In this document: positions 9,399-18,004 of the stretch, one piece after another
Numbering within the stretch: position 1 is the first letter of the stretch
How the letters are laid out: the number at the start of each line of letters is the position of its first letter
Source: Paenibacillus piri
Lineage (GTDB): Bacteria; Bacillota; Bacilli; Paenibacillales; NBRC-103111
Direction: 5' to 3'
NCBI RefSeq assembly: GCF_004354045.1
Contig: NZ_SMRT01000005.1
Span: 1 to 64,000, forward strand
Length of the DNA: 64,000 nt
Notes under the pieces: generated by a model
The model's database searches: none
What the model saw: only the letters and a program-made list of their open reading frames with translations
Told to the model about the DNA's origin: nothing
Program-made: the position numbers and the translations under genes

Positions 9399-10583
9399 AT
9401 GAACAATAAGAACATTGTGATTCTGGCGCTCTTTTATGCGTTTATTTATATGAGCACGGGATCTTTCTCGTCTTATATCGGCGTTTATTTCACGGAGGTG
9501 GGGGTCAGCAATACCCAAATCGGCGTGTTAACTTCCATCGGCGCCGTCGTAGGGATGTTTACGCAGCCGTTATGGGGGCTTGCCGGGGATCGCTCGAAGT
9601 CGAAAAACCGGATTTTGATCCTATGCACGCTGCTGTCCTGTATCACGGTATGGCTCGTGCCGGCTGCCGGAAGCCTGTTTTGGCCGCTGCTGCTGGCGAT
9701 GGCGCTGTTCAGCCTGTTTCAGATTGCAATCAATCCGCTGAGCGATGCGATCACACTGGAGCTGTCCTCCAAAGGGGTCGTACGGTTTTCAACGATTCGG
9801 ACGTTCGGTTCGGTCGGGTATGCGTTTATTTCCATTTTTGCCGGATGGCTGTTCGCCGTTCACATTCATTCGATTTTTCTGGTGACGTCGCTAATTATGC
9901 TGGGCTGTTTTTTGCTGTCTCTCGGAATTCCGCAGGTGGCCGGTCATCAGAGCGGCATGAAAAAGGTGAGGCTTGTTGAGATTTTTAAAAACAAACAGCT
10001 GACGGTGTTGTACGTCTACACGCTTTCCTTATCGATTTCGATGGGTTTTTTATGGTCGTTCCAGGCGATATACAGCAGAGATCAGGGGATCGGCATGGAG
10101 GTTATCGGGCTCGGTCTCGCGATCGGCTCGGTCGCCCAATTTCCGTTCATGATATTTTTTCAGCGGTTTTACAACCGGTTCGGCATTCGCAACATTCTTA
10201 TTTTCTCAGGAATCATCCATACGTTAAGATGGTGTTTGTACGCTTTTGCGCTGACTCCGGTGACGTACATATTGACCTGGATACTGCATGGCGGGACTTA
10301 CATTTTGTTTTATATGTGTCTGGCGGAGTACGTCAATACCCATGTCGTAAAGGAACTGAAAGCAACCGGGCAGATGCTCAATTCCGTCATCCAGCTAAGT
10401 ATCGGCAAAATTATCGGCGGGATGCTGGGAGGCTTGTACGCGGCGCACTTCGGCTTTCAAAATTCCTTTGCGGTACTGGCTTTGATGGGCGCCGTCTCGA
10501 CGGCGGGCTATTATTGGGCCGGAAAATATTTTTCGGCAAAAGCGGCGGACCGGGAGCCGTTGGCGCAAAGCGGTAAAATGTGA
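9399..10583 (+). CDS. MFS permease (MFS_1-like, LacY/NupG-type group)
   Basis: 394 residues with about 12 hydrophobic segments. The first helices read FYAFIYMSTGSFSSYIGVYF and the loop GLAGDRSKSKNRI is the usual cytoplasmic motif between helices 2 and 3. The pattern resembles the MFS_1-like branch that includes putative sugar or nucleoside permeases. The start at 9399 follows GAGGAAGGCGG at about 8 bases; the open frame runs 99 bases further upstream without a better site. A zinc alcohol dehydrogenase follows 135 bp downstream with its own ribosome binding site, so uptake and oxidation of one polyol or sugar is possible but not shown. The substrate is unknown. Confidence 0.82.
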   Translation: MNNKNIVILALFYAFIYMSTGSFSSYIGVYFTEVGVSNTQIGVLTSIGAVVGMFTQPLWGLAGDRSKSKNRILILCTLLSCITVWLVPAAGSLFWPLLLAMALFSLFQIAINPLSDAITLELSSKGVVRFSTIRTFGSVGYAFISIFAGWLFAVHIHSIFLVTSLIMLGCFLLSLGIPQVAGHQSGMKKVRLVEIFKNKQLTVLYVYTLSLSISMGFLWSFQAIYSRDQGIGMEVIGLGLAIGSVAQFPFMIFFQRFYNRFGIRNILIFSGIIHTLRWCLYAFALTPVTYILTWILHGGTYILFYMCLAEYVNTHVVKELKATGQMLNSVIQLSIGKIIGGMLGGLYAAHFGFQNSFAVLALMGAVSTAGYYWAGKYFSAKAADREPLAQSGKM

Positions 10584-10633
10584 TTAAAGGCAAAGCCGTC
10601 GGCGCATAGGCGGTAAAATGTGACTACAGGCAA
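10562..10633 (+). repeat. Short tandem duplication over the end of the MFS gene
   Basis: About 32 bases ending in GGTAAAATGTGA, which carry the stop codon of the MFS gene, are repeated about 40 bases later with a few changes. The second copy is non-coding. Confidence 0.6.
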
Positions 10634-10718
10634 GATACCTGCGGAGCGCCGCTAGCATCCCGGCATACCGGAACGAATCGCAAATAAAACTCAAACAAAA
10701 CAAGGAGGACTATCACTA

Positions 10719-11723
10719 ATGAAAGCAGCCGTGTTAAAAGGAACCCATCGTATCGAAGTGGGCGAATGGGAGACGAAACCACTCTCGCAAGATGAAGTCA
10801 AAATCCGGGTAAAAAGCTGCGGCATTTGCGGCACGGATCAGCATATATACCACGGCCATCCCGGCTCGGCGGCCGTGACGCCGCCGGTTGTGCTGGGTCA
10901 TGAGCTGGCTGGAGAGGTCGTGGAGCTTGGGGCAGGGGTCACCGGCCTGCAGGTGGGGGACCGCGTATCGGTGGACCCCAACATCTACTGCGGAAGCTGC
11001 GAGTACTGCCGCAGCGGACGCGTGCAGCTGTGCGACAATCTGCAGGCCGTCGGCGTGACGCGCGATGGCGGGATGGGCGAATATTGCATTGCGCCTGCAG
11101 CCAATTGCTACTTGCTGCCGGATACGATGAGCTATATCGAAGGGGCGATGGTCGAGCCGCTCGGCTGCGTGCTTCACGGCTTCCGTAAGGTGGATATCCG
11201 CCCGACGCATACGGTGCTGCTGATCGGCGGCGGATTTATCGGGCAGCTGTTTCTGCAGCTGGTCAAGCGTCAAGGCGCCGCGCGCATTATCGTAAGCGAT
11301 CCGGCGGTCGAGAAGCATGCCGGACTGCTTGCCCTGGGCGCGGACGAAGCGGTCGTCCCCGCAGGAGAAGCGTTGGAGCGGCTGCAAAACTCGGCCGATG
11401 TTGTCATTGAATGCGTAGGCCGCCAGCAGTCCATGGAGCTGGCGATCCAAGCGGCGAGAAAGGGCGGCCAGGTGCTGCTGTTCGGCGTCGCATCGCCGGA
11501 TACGCAGATTGCCGTATCGCCGTTTGCGATATTCGCGAAGGAGCTGCGGCTGTTCGGCTCTTTCATCAATCCGCATACGCACGAGGAGGCGATCGAGCTG
11601 ATCCGGCAAGGCATCGTGCGAATTGAGCCGATCATCAGCCATCGCTTTACGCTGGAACAAATTCCGGATGCGATGAGCCGCTATCCGCAATTGAACGTAT
11701 CGAAAGGCGTTATCGTCTGGTGA
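10719..11723 (+). CDS. Zinc-dependent medium-chain alcohol/polyol dehydrogenase
   Basis: 334 residues. The catalytic-zinc region CGICGTDQHIYHG and GHELAGEVVE come first, then the structural-zinc four-cysteine loop CGSCEYCRSGRVQLC. A Rossmann fold follows with a GGGFIG dinucleotide motif. The order and length fit the sorbitol/threonine/butanediol dehydrogenase branch of MDR enzymes, so it likely oxidises a secondary alcohol of a polyol, sugar or amino acid with NAD(H). AAGGAGG lies just ahead of the ATG. The gene closes with a terminator at 11823-11845. The substrate cannot be told from sequence; the MFS permease upstream may supply it. Confidence 0.88.
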   Translation: MKAAVLKGTHRIEVGEWETKPLSQDEVKIRVKSCGICGTDQHIYHGHPGSAAVTPPVVLGHELAGEVVELGAGVTGLQVGDRVSVDPNIYCGSCEYCRSGRVQLCDNLQAVGVTRDGGMGEYCIAPAANCYLLPDTMSYIEGAMVEPLGCVLHGFRKVDIRPTHTVLLIGGGFIGQLFLQLVKRQGAARIIVSDPAVEKHAGLLALGADEAVVPAGEALERLQNSADVVIECVGRQQSMELAIQAARKGGQVLLFGVASPDTQIAVSPFAIFAKELRLFGSFINPHTHEEAIELIRQGIVRIEPIISHRFTLEQIPDAMSRYPQLNVSKGVIVW

Positions 11724-11822
11724 TCGAGCTATTTTCCGCTTTCTCCGCAATTTATTCACCGGACTTCTAAAGCTGGAAAAATGCGCATGTCCATTGTGCA
11801 TTAGACGTATATTGCATACCGC

Positions 11823-11845
11823 AGGACGCCGAAAGGCGTCCTTTT
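11823..11845 (+). terminator. Terminator after the alcohol dehydrogenase
   Basis: Stem GGACGCC / GGCGTCC with a GAAA tetraloop followed by TTTTCG, about 100 bp after the stop codon. Confidence 0.8.
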
Positions 11846-11949
11846 CGATCTGTGAAAGCCAGTCCTTCAATTACACCATTTTCCCCCAAATAACGTCGCC
11901 TCGGTCCGTCCCTCGTATTTAAGGGGTTAAGCTTGAAATTTGTGTTTTG

Positions 11950-11986
11950 TTCATATTCAGTTCACATTGGCACGGTAATATAAAAT
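11950..11986 (+). promoter_or_regulatory. Promoter with OmpR-type direct-repeat operator, upstream of the two-component pair
   Basis: Two 11-bp half sites, TTCATATTCAG (11950-11960) and TTCACATTGGC (11961-11971), stand in direct repeat with an 11-bp period, followed after about 8 bases by a TATAAA -10-like box. This is the PhoB/OmpR activator layout, with the operator taking the place of the -35 box. The same element stands before the RND pump at 14706-14727. The rest of the 11.85-12.22 kb gap shows no gene. Confidence 0.6.
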
Positions 11987-12224
11987 GAGCATAAATATAC
12001 GCTCCGGACTGCAACGCATTACATAAGACAGGACAGGAAGCCGTCGTTGAACGGTAGGGCAGCCATGCTTTTTTTCAAGCCTTTATTTCTATTCATCTAC
12101 AGTTTGGGACAGGCGGCTTGATCGTTCCGATCCGGTCCGGCTTGCCGTATCTTAACGCCGGCCTGCTTCTGAGATAGACTATTATAAAGAAAAAAAGTTT
12201 GCGTATCAACGAAAGAGGGAAACC

Positions 12225-12905
12225 ATGGTGGCCAAAATTTTAATTGTGGACGATGATCCTTTTATTAGACAGCTGATCAAGCTGGCTTTGCGAAACGAAG
12301 AGACGCAGTTGCTCGATAGCAGCAACGGGCTTGAGGCGCTTGAGTTGTTGGAGCGGACAATGGTCGATCTGGTCATTCTTGATATTATGATGCCGCTGAT
12401 GGACGGATGGGAGCTGTGCAAGGAAATCCGCATCCGCTATCCCGACCTTCCGCTGCTCATGGTGACGGCCAAAAGCGAGCCGGCGCATAAGGTGAAGGGA
12501 TTTCAGTTAGGCACCGACGATTATGTGGTCAAGCCGTTTGACCCGATGGAGCTGGCTATGCGGGTCAAGGCGCTGATGAAGCGGTACCGGATTCATACCT
12601 CTCAAGTTATGCTGCTTGGGGATACGGAGTTAAACGTCAAAAATCTCGAAGTAAGCCGCCAAGGCAAACGGCAGACGCTTCCTATGAAGGAATTCGAGCT
12701 GCTGTTCACGCTCGCGAAGCATCCGAATCAGGTGTTCACGAGACAGCAGCTGGTCGATCTCATTTGGGGAAGGGATTACGAAGGGGGAGAGCGAACCGTG
12801 GACGTTCATGTTAAGCGTCTTAGAGAACGCTTCACTGAGGATGCGCCTGACTTTGCCATTGTGACCGTACGCGGATTGGGCTATAAATTGGAGCTTAAGG
12901 CATGA
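12225..12905 (+). CDS. OmpR/PhoB-family response regulator
   Basis: 226 residues. The receiver domain (about 1-120) has the acidic pocket VDDDP, phospho-acceptor Asp53 in VILDIMMPLMDG, the conserved Thr/Ala in MVTAKSE and Lys in VVKPFDP. The C-terminal winged helix (about 130-225) ends in VTVRGLGYKL, typical of OmpR/PhoB. GAAAGAGGG precedes the ATG. The gene overlaps the kinase gene by 4 bases (ATGA), so the two are translationally coupled. The repeated operator at 11950 and 14706 suggests it controls its own operon and the RND pump; this is inference. Confidence 0.93.
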   Translation: MVAKILIVDDDPFIRQLIKLALRNEETQLLDSSNGLEALELLERTMVDLVILDIMMPLMDGWELCKEIRIRYPDLPLLMVTAKSEPAHKVKGFQLGTDDYVVKPFDPMELAMRVKALMKRYRIHTSQVMLLGDTELNVKNLEVSRQGKRQTLPMKEFELLFTLAKHPNQVFTRQQLVDLIWGRDYEGGERTVDVHVKRLRERFTEDAPDFAIVTVRGLGYKLELKA

Positions 12906-14275
12906 TCCGTTCCCTCTATGTTCGTGTCGCGCTGACTTTTATCGTGTCGGTTATCTTGGGGTTGAGCATCGCCTTTTATACTTCCAATTATTGGTTCAGG
13001 GATTTATTCGAATCGGGGATGCAGAATGATTTGTATAATGCTTCGGAGGATATGGTCGCGATTTTCCAGGAGATGAAGGGGACCGATATGGAAACCTATT
13101 TGCATAACCTTCATTGGGCCAGACGGTACTCCGTCACGCTGTACGATTCGAAGCTGAATAAAGAAGTGTTCGGTCTGCAGCAGGATCGTGTGAATATACC
13201 GGATTCGGCGGTGGAGCAAGTATTGAACGGTCAGGCTGCCAGGCAGACCGGGGAGCCGTTCGAGCAGTACGTAGGATATCCGTTTCAACTCAAGAACGAA
13301 AGCTACGCTCTTTTCGTTAGGCCGGTTATACGGAATAACGAGGACAATTTCAGATATATCTTATCTACCTTTCTTGCTATTACGCTCATTATGGGGAGCG
13401 CCTTCGTACTCATTGCCGCGCGTTATTTGGTGAAGCCGCTCAAATTGCTGACCCAGGCAACCCAACGTATATCAAAGGGCGATTTTGACATTACATTCAG
13501 CTGGTTGAACCGCAAGGACGAGGTTGGCGACTTGGCCCGCAGCTTCAGCCATATGGCGGGAGAGCTCAAGCAGCTGGAGCTGATGCGGCAAGATTTTGTC
13601 TCCAGCGTGTCTCATGAAATTCAGTCGCCGCTAACGTCAATTGCGGGATTTTCCAAGCTGATTCGGTATACGGAGCTGCCGGAGGATGAACGGCATCAAT
13701 ATTTGGAAATCATTATGACCGAGTCGGAACGATTGTCCCGTCTAAGCGATAATTTGCTCAGCCTTGCTTCTCTGGAGTCGGAGCATCATCCGTTTCACCC
13801 GGTATCTTACCGTCTTGACGAGCAAATACGCCGGATTATCGTATCTCAGGAGCCGCTCTGGTCGGCCAAGCAGTTGGAGATGGAGCTCATACTGCCCCAG
13901 GTGATGATTGTCGGGGATGAGGATCAGCTGAGCCAAGTATGGATTAATTTGCTTAGCAACGCTATCAAGTTCACGCCGAAGAACGGCAAAATTAAGGTGA
14001 AGCTGGAATTGCTGACCGACCGCGTGCAGGTAACGGTCCATGATTCGGGAATTGGCATATCTCCGGATGCCATCCATCACATCTTCGATCGCTTCTATAA
14101 AGCGGATCGTTCCAGGCAGCGGGAAATAGGAGGCAGCGGACTGGGGCTGGCGATCGTCAGGAAGATTGTCGAGCTTCATCAAGGCGTTGTTGCCGTGGAC
14201 AGCAAGCAGGGCAAAGGATCTGTGTTTAAAGTAACGCTCCCCGGCGTAATGAAGAAAAAGGCAGCCGTATCTTGA
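12902..14275 (+). CDS. Membrane sensor histidine kinase paired with the OmpR regulator
   Basis: 457 residues: a first membrane helix at about 8-28, an extracytoplasmic sensor of about 130 residues with no recognised fold, a second helix at about 155-178, a HAMP domain, and HisKA with His238 in SVSHEIQSPL. The HATPase part has NLLSNAIKFTP (N box), DSGIGIS (G1), FDRFYKADRS (F) and GGSGLGLAIV (G2). All catalytic boxes are intact. It probably senses envelope stress or an antimicrobial compound, since the next operon is an efflux pump with the same operator. The signal is unknown. Confidence 0.93.
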   Translation: MIRSLYVRVALTFIVSVILGLSIAFYTSNYWFRDLFESGMQNDLYNASEDMVAIFQEMKGTDMETYLHNLHWARRYSVTLYDSKLNKEVFGLQQDRVNIPDSAVEQVLNGQAARQTGEPFEQYVGYPFQLKNESYALFVRPVIRNNEDNFRYILSTFLAITLIMGSAFVLIAARYLVKPLKLLTQATQRISKGDFDITFSWLNRKDEVGDLARSFSHMAGELKQLELMRQDFVSSVSHEIQSPLTSIAGFSKLIRYTELPEDERHQYLEIIMTESERLSRLSDNLLSLASLESEHHPFHPVSYRLDEQIRRIIVSQEPLWSAKQLEMELILPQVMIVGDEDQLSQVWINLLSNAIKFTPKNGKIKVKLELLTDRVQVTVHDSGIGISPDAIHHIFDRFYKADRSRQREIGGSGLGLAIVRKIVELHQGVVAVDSKQGKGSVFKVTLPGVMKKKAAVS

Positions 14276-14303
14276 AAAATAAATTCATAAGCAATGCCGC
14301 AGG

Positions 14304-14338
14304 AAGCGGGTGCCCGATGATAGGGCGCCTGCTTTTTT
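14304..14338 (+). terminator. Terminator of the two-component operon
   Basis: A 12-bp stem with two wobble pairs, AAGCGGGTGCCC / GGGCGCCTGCTT, a 7-base loop and a run of T, 28 bases after the kinase stop codon. Confidence 0.85.
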
Positions 14339-14341
14339 CAA

Positions 14342-14458
14342 GTGAACTCGTTCAGCTTTGCTGAACATCGGGGAATCAGATGGGGACTCTACCCCACCTG
14401 ATTCAAGGTCCACCTTAGAGGTGGAGGTCTTAACCCGATAAAGTCGTAATCGGATAAA
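14342..14458 (+). repeat. Dispersed structured repeat R1, copy A
   Basis: 117 bp, nearly identical to 19324-19440 and 53105-53220. Shared ends are GTGAACTCGTTCAGC and GTAATCGGATAAA; flanking sequence differs at once. Four successive hairpins: GTTCAGC/GCTGAAC (imperfect in this copy), GAATCAG/CTGATTC with inner TGGGG/CCCCA, CCACCT/AGGTGG, and CCGAT/ATCGG. It is followed by an unrelated hairpin CCTCCAAG/CTTGGAGG (14479-14519) that resembles the left arm of the inverted repeat at 21341. Confidence 0.9.
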
Positions 14459-14542
14459 CGAACGATAAGTTTACGAAGCCTCCAAGACAGTCGATTCCAT
14501 GGGGTTAAGGGCTTGGAGGATGGCTGGGCAAGTTCATGTACC

Positions 14543-14648
14543 GGGGGCTCCCCCAAGTAAGCCCAAGAGATGCTTACACTCTTGACGAAACCCGGTGGAC
14601 ACGGGTTTGCGGAATCGGCTCCGAAGCGTCAAGTCGCCTTTGGGGGAC
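14543..14648 (+). repeat. Dispersed repeat R2, copy b
   Basis: 106 bp starting GGGGGCTCCCCCAAG. It aligns along its length to the reverse complement of 7407-7513, with hairpins at matching positions. With copy A of R1 and the hairpin between them it fills nearly all of the 14.34-14.65 kb gap. Confidence 0.8.
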
Positions 14649-14705
14649 TGGTATTGGCTTGACACTGATGCCAAAGCCCCGTTTTGCCGGATTATTTTCG
14701 GATTA

Positions 14706-14737
14706 TTCATATTAAGTTCATATTGACATATTATGCT
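14706..14737 (+). promoter_or_regulatory. Operator and promoter of the RND efflux operon
   Basis: Direct half sites TTCATATTAAG (14706-14716) and TTCATATTGAC (14717-14727), 11-bp period, followed by a TATTAT/TATGCT -10 region. The layout and sequence match 11950-11971. The ATG at 14733 falls inside this promoter and cannot be the start of the pump gene. Confidence 0.6.
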
Positions 14738-14801
14738 AGTCTCTGTACATAAGAGAGCAGCTGAAAAGACAAACCAGGAAAGGACCGAGGGGAGTGCTGA
14801 A

Positions 14802-17800
14802 ATGAACCGATTAATCCAATTTTCCATGAAAAACGTATCGGCTTTGTTCATCATCATGATTCTATTGTTTGGAAGCGGCGTTTTTGCGACGAGCAAGCTC
14901 AAGGTTGAGAACATGCCGAACGTATCGTTCCCTGTTGTTATGGTAAGCGCAACCTATACAGGCGCGCCTAAGGACGTTATGGAACAAATCACAGAGCCGC
15001 TGGAGAAGAAGCTGGCTAATATCGAGGATCTCGATTCCATGAGTTCGACCTCGAGCGAGAATAACGCGAGAATCATACTGATGTTCAAGCAAAATGTAGA
15101 TACCGATAAAAAAAAGCGGGATGTCGAAAGCTTGCTGCAGGAAGTGATGCTTCCGGATTCGGCGGGAACACCGAAAGCTTCGACCTTCGGAGCTTCTTCG
15201 ATGCCTTCCGTTTATTTGGTAGCTAACGCGGAGAACGGGATGAGCCAGACGGAGCTTGACAAGCTCTATGAAGATACGATTAAACCGGATTTGGAATCGA
15301 TCAAAGGAATTGACCATCTGGACTCCATCGGGGTTCGCGACAGCAGCCTGGATATCGAATTGGATGCGGACGCCTTGAGCGCGTATGGCTTGACTCCGAC
15401 TCAAGTGACCTCGGCCATACGCGCCGCCGTAACCAAGAGCCCGATCGGCACCGTGGAAGTTGAAGGCAACGATAAAAGCGCGCGCGTTACGGGCGATATC
15501 AAAAGCGTATACGATATGGAGCAGATTGAAATTACGGGCGGCCAAGGAAACATCGTCACGCTGGATCGCGTAGCCAAGGTCAAGTCGATTACCGAATCCG
15601 ATTTTGTCGGACGCTTCAACGGCAAGCCGGCCATCTCGATGATTTTATACAAGACGGGCAATGCCAACGCGGTCGATTTCTCCAATGCCGTCGAAAAATT
15701 AAAAGAACAATGGAAAACGTCCATGCCCAATGCGGTGTTCAAAACGACTTACGATAGCGCGGACGAGATTAGGGAATCGATCAACGGCATGCTGCGGGAA
15801 GGCGTGATTGGGGCGCTTCTGGCCTCGCTCATGATTTTGGTGTTTCTGCGCAATATTCGGATGACCTTGATTGTGCTCGTATCGATCCCGCTTTCGATTC
15901 TCATTACGCTGCTGCTGATGTGGGAGCTGGGTCTGACTCTGAATACGATGACGCTCGGCGGGATGTTTATAGCCGTCGGACGCGTGGTGGACGACTCCAT
16001 CGTCGTTATTGAAAATATATATACTTCGCTTGAAAAGGCGCAAAAGCGCAATGAATCCGTCATTCTGCTGGCTACCAAGCAAGTGGCAATGGCGATTACG
16101 TCTTCAACATTGGCTACGGTAGGCGTCTTCGCGCCGATCGGCATGGTCAGCGGCGTGGTCGGCGGCTTTTTCCGTCCGTTCGCTATTACGTTGGCGTGCG
16201 CCCTGCTGTCATCGCTGCTGGTGGCTCTTACGGTCATTCCGATGCTGGCGAAGCTGCTGGTGCTGAAAGGAAAGCCCGGCAAGGGACATGCGCATGAGGG
16301 CGCATCTCAAAGCAAATTCATGCAAGCCTACGAAAATTTACTTCATTGGTCGTTGAAGCATCGGATTAAATCGCTTCTTATGGCAGCGCTGTTGTTCGTC
16401 GTCACGTTGGCAACGACCATTCCTGCGTTGGGGTTATCCTTTCTGCCGGAAGGGAAGCCTTCCCGAACGATGTATTTCGTTATGAAGCTGCCGAACGAAA
16501 CGGCGTTCGAGGCTACGAATGCGAAGACGCAGGAGCTGGAGCAGATGCTGATGGACGAGAAGGACAGCCTGGGCAATCCGCTGTTTACTTATGTAGAAGG
16601 CTTGGCCGGATATAACGGCAACGGCACCAACCGTGTAACTTATGCTTCCCAAATTTATGTTGAGGTGAACGAGCAAGTAAATCCCGACAAAGTGAAGGAA
16701 CAGGTGAAGCAGTTTATTCTCTCCGAGCTTCCGGCGGGCTCCGAAGTACAGCCGAGAAGTGTGGGGGGAGGAAGCGGCATATCGAGCACCGATTTCTCCT
16801 ATAACCTGAAGGGCGAGGATCAAGCGCGGCTGGAACAGGCTGCGGCGATTGTCAAAGCGAAGCTGCAGGAGTTCGAAGAGCTGAGCGAGGTCGAGGATAG
16901 CTTGAGTGACGGAAAAACGGAGATCGAAATTGCCGTCGATCAAAAAAAGGCGCGTTCTTTCGGCTTGACCGCATCCTCGGTCCGGGAAACGGCGAGCAAT
17001 TGGCTCCAAAAACAAAAGCTCGGCGATTTGAAGCTGGATGGAGAAACCTTTACAACGACGGTATCGATGGACAAGTCGGATAAAAATTCGCTCGAGAAGC
17101 TCGGCAATATCCCGCTAAGCGGCCCGAACGGTTCCGTCGTCTATTTAAAGGAAGTCGCCAAGATCAGCCTTATATCAGGCGCCGTCTCATTAAGCCGCGA
17201 CGATCAGAAGCAGCTTGTTAAGGTAACCGCGAAGATTAAGGCGGACAATAAAGCCGCAGTAAGCGCCAAGGTGTCGGGCGCACTGCGTACCGTGGAGCTT
17301 CCTGACGGCGTAACCCGCGAAGTGAAAGGGGTCAATGCAGATATTAACGAAAGCTTTACGCAATTGTTCATGGCTATGGCGGTTGCGGTCTTCATGGTAT
17401 ATCTCATAATGGTGCTTGCGTTCGGAAACGCATCCGCGCCGTTCGCGATATTGTTCTCGCTTCCGTTGGCGGCCATCGGCGGACTGATCGGGCTGGTCAT
17501 CACCAGGCAAGCGCTCAACGTTACTTCCATGATCGGCTTTATGATGCTTATCGGTATTGTCGTTACGAATGCCATCGTATTGATTGACCGTGCCCAGCAG
17601 CTGCGCGAAGAAGGCTATACGGTTCGTCATGCCTTGATCGAGGCGGGCAAGATCCGGTTCAGACCGATTATTATGACGGCGGGGGCGACGATTATGGCGC
17701 TGATGCCGCTGGCTCTCGGTTTGTCGGGAGAAGGCGCTTTAATCGGCAAAGGCCTTGGGGTCGTCGTTATCGGAGGCTTGACGACAGCGACGATTCTTAC

Positions 17801-17915
17801 GTTGGTCGTTGTACCGATCATTTATGAGCTTATAGAGGAAATGAAGGCGTACATCTCGCGGAAATTTCATAGCGGCGGCCATTCTGCAAGCCATGAAGGC
17901 ACGCTTGAAGGATAA
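14802..17915 (+). CDS. RND-family efflux pump (AcrB/SwrC-like)
   Basis: 1037 residues, usual for the family. The order is N-terminal membrane helix (SALFIIMILLFGSGVFATS), a large extracytoplasmic porter domain, a helix bundle with the proton-relay motif GRVVDDSIVVIENIY, a second porter domain, and a second helix bundle. It resembles SwrC/YerP of Bacillus, which confers resistance to surfactin-like lipopeptides. In a Gram-positive cell it would move amphiphiles out of the membrane together with the lipoprotein encoded next. AGGGGAG is about 8 bases before the ATG at 14802; longer starts run into the promoter. Probably activated by the OmpR regulator upstream. Confidence 0.92.
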   Translation: MNRLIQFSMKNVSALFIIMILLFGSGVFATSKLKVENMPNVSFPVVMVSATYTGAPKDVMEQITEPLEKKLANIEDLDSMSSTSSENNARIILMFKQNVDTDKKKRDVESLLQEVMLPDSAGTPKASTFGASSMPSVYLVANAENGMSQTELDKLYEDTIKPDLESIKGIDHLDSIGVRDSSLDIELDADALSAYGLTPTQVTSAIRAAVTKSPIGTVEVEGNDKSARVTGDIKSVYDMEQIEITGGQGNIVTLDRVAKVKSITESDFVGRFNGKPAISMILYKTGNANAVDFSNAVEKLKEQWKTSMPNAVFKTTYDSADEIRESINGMLREGVIGALLASLMILVFLRNIRMTLIVLVSIPLSILITLLLMWELGLTLNTMTLGGMFIAVGRVVDDSIVVIENIYTSLEKAQKRNESVILLATKQVAMAITSSTLATVGVFAPIGMVSGVVGGFFRPFAITLACALLSSLLVALTVIPMLAKLLVLKGKPGKGHAHEGASQSKFMQAYENLLHWSLKHRIKSLLMAALLFVVTLATTIPALGLSFLPEGKPSRTMYFVMKLPNETAFEATNAKTQELEQMLMDEKDSLGNPLFTYVEGLAGYNGNGTNRVTYASQIYVEVNEQVNPDKVKEQVKQFILSELPAGSEVQPRSVGGGSGISSTDFSYNLKGEDQARLEQAAAIVKAKLQEFEELSEVEDSLSDGKTEIEIAVDQKKARSFGLTASSVRETASNWLQKQKLGDLKLDGETFTTTVSMDKSDKNSLEKLGNIPLSGPNGSVVYLKEVAKISLISGAVSLSRDDQKQLVKVTAKIKADNKAAVSAKVSGALRTVELPDGVTREVKGVNADINESFTQLFMAMAVAVFMVYLIMVLAFGNASAPFAILFSLPLAAIGGLIGLVITRQALNVTSMIGFMMLIGIVVTNAIVLIDRAQQLREEGYTVRHALIEAGKIRFRPIIMTAGATIMALMPLALGLSGEGALIGKGLGVVVIGGLTTATILTLVVVPIIYELIEEMKAYISRKFHSGGHSASHEGTLEG

Positions 17916-18004
17916 GCGTTCACATTAAAGTCCGGCATCGTGCCGTAATTCACCGGACTTCCAAGCAGATAGAAAGTTCGCAAAAGCATGGAGGAGGCAA
18001 AGCA

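Noticed and set aside
14342-14458. R1 and R2 repeats as a CRISPR array
   Set aside because: Copies are kilobases apart, over 100 bp long and internally palindromic, with no regular spacers and no cas gene.
14733-14735. ATG at 14733 as the start of the RND pump
   Set aside because: It lies within the -10 region and operator of the pump promoter; the ATG at 14802 has a good ribosome site and family-like N-terminus.
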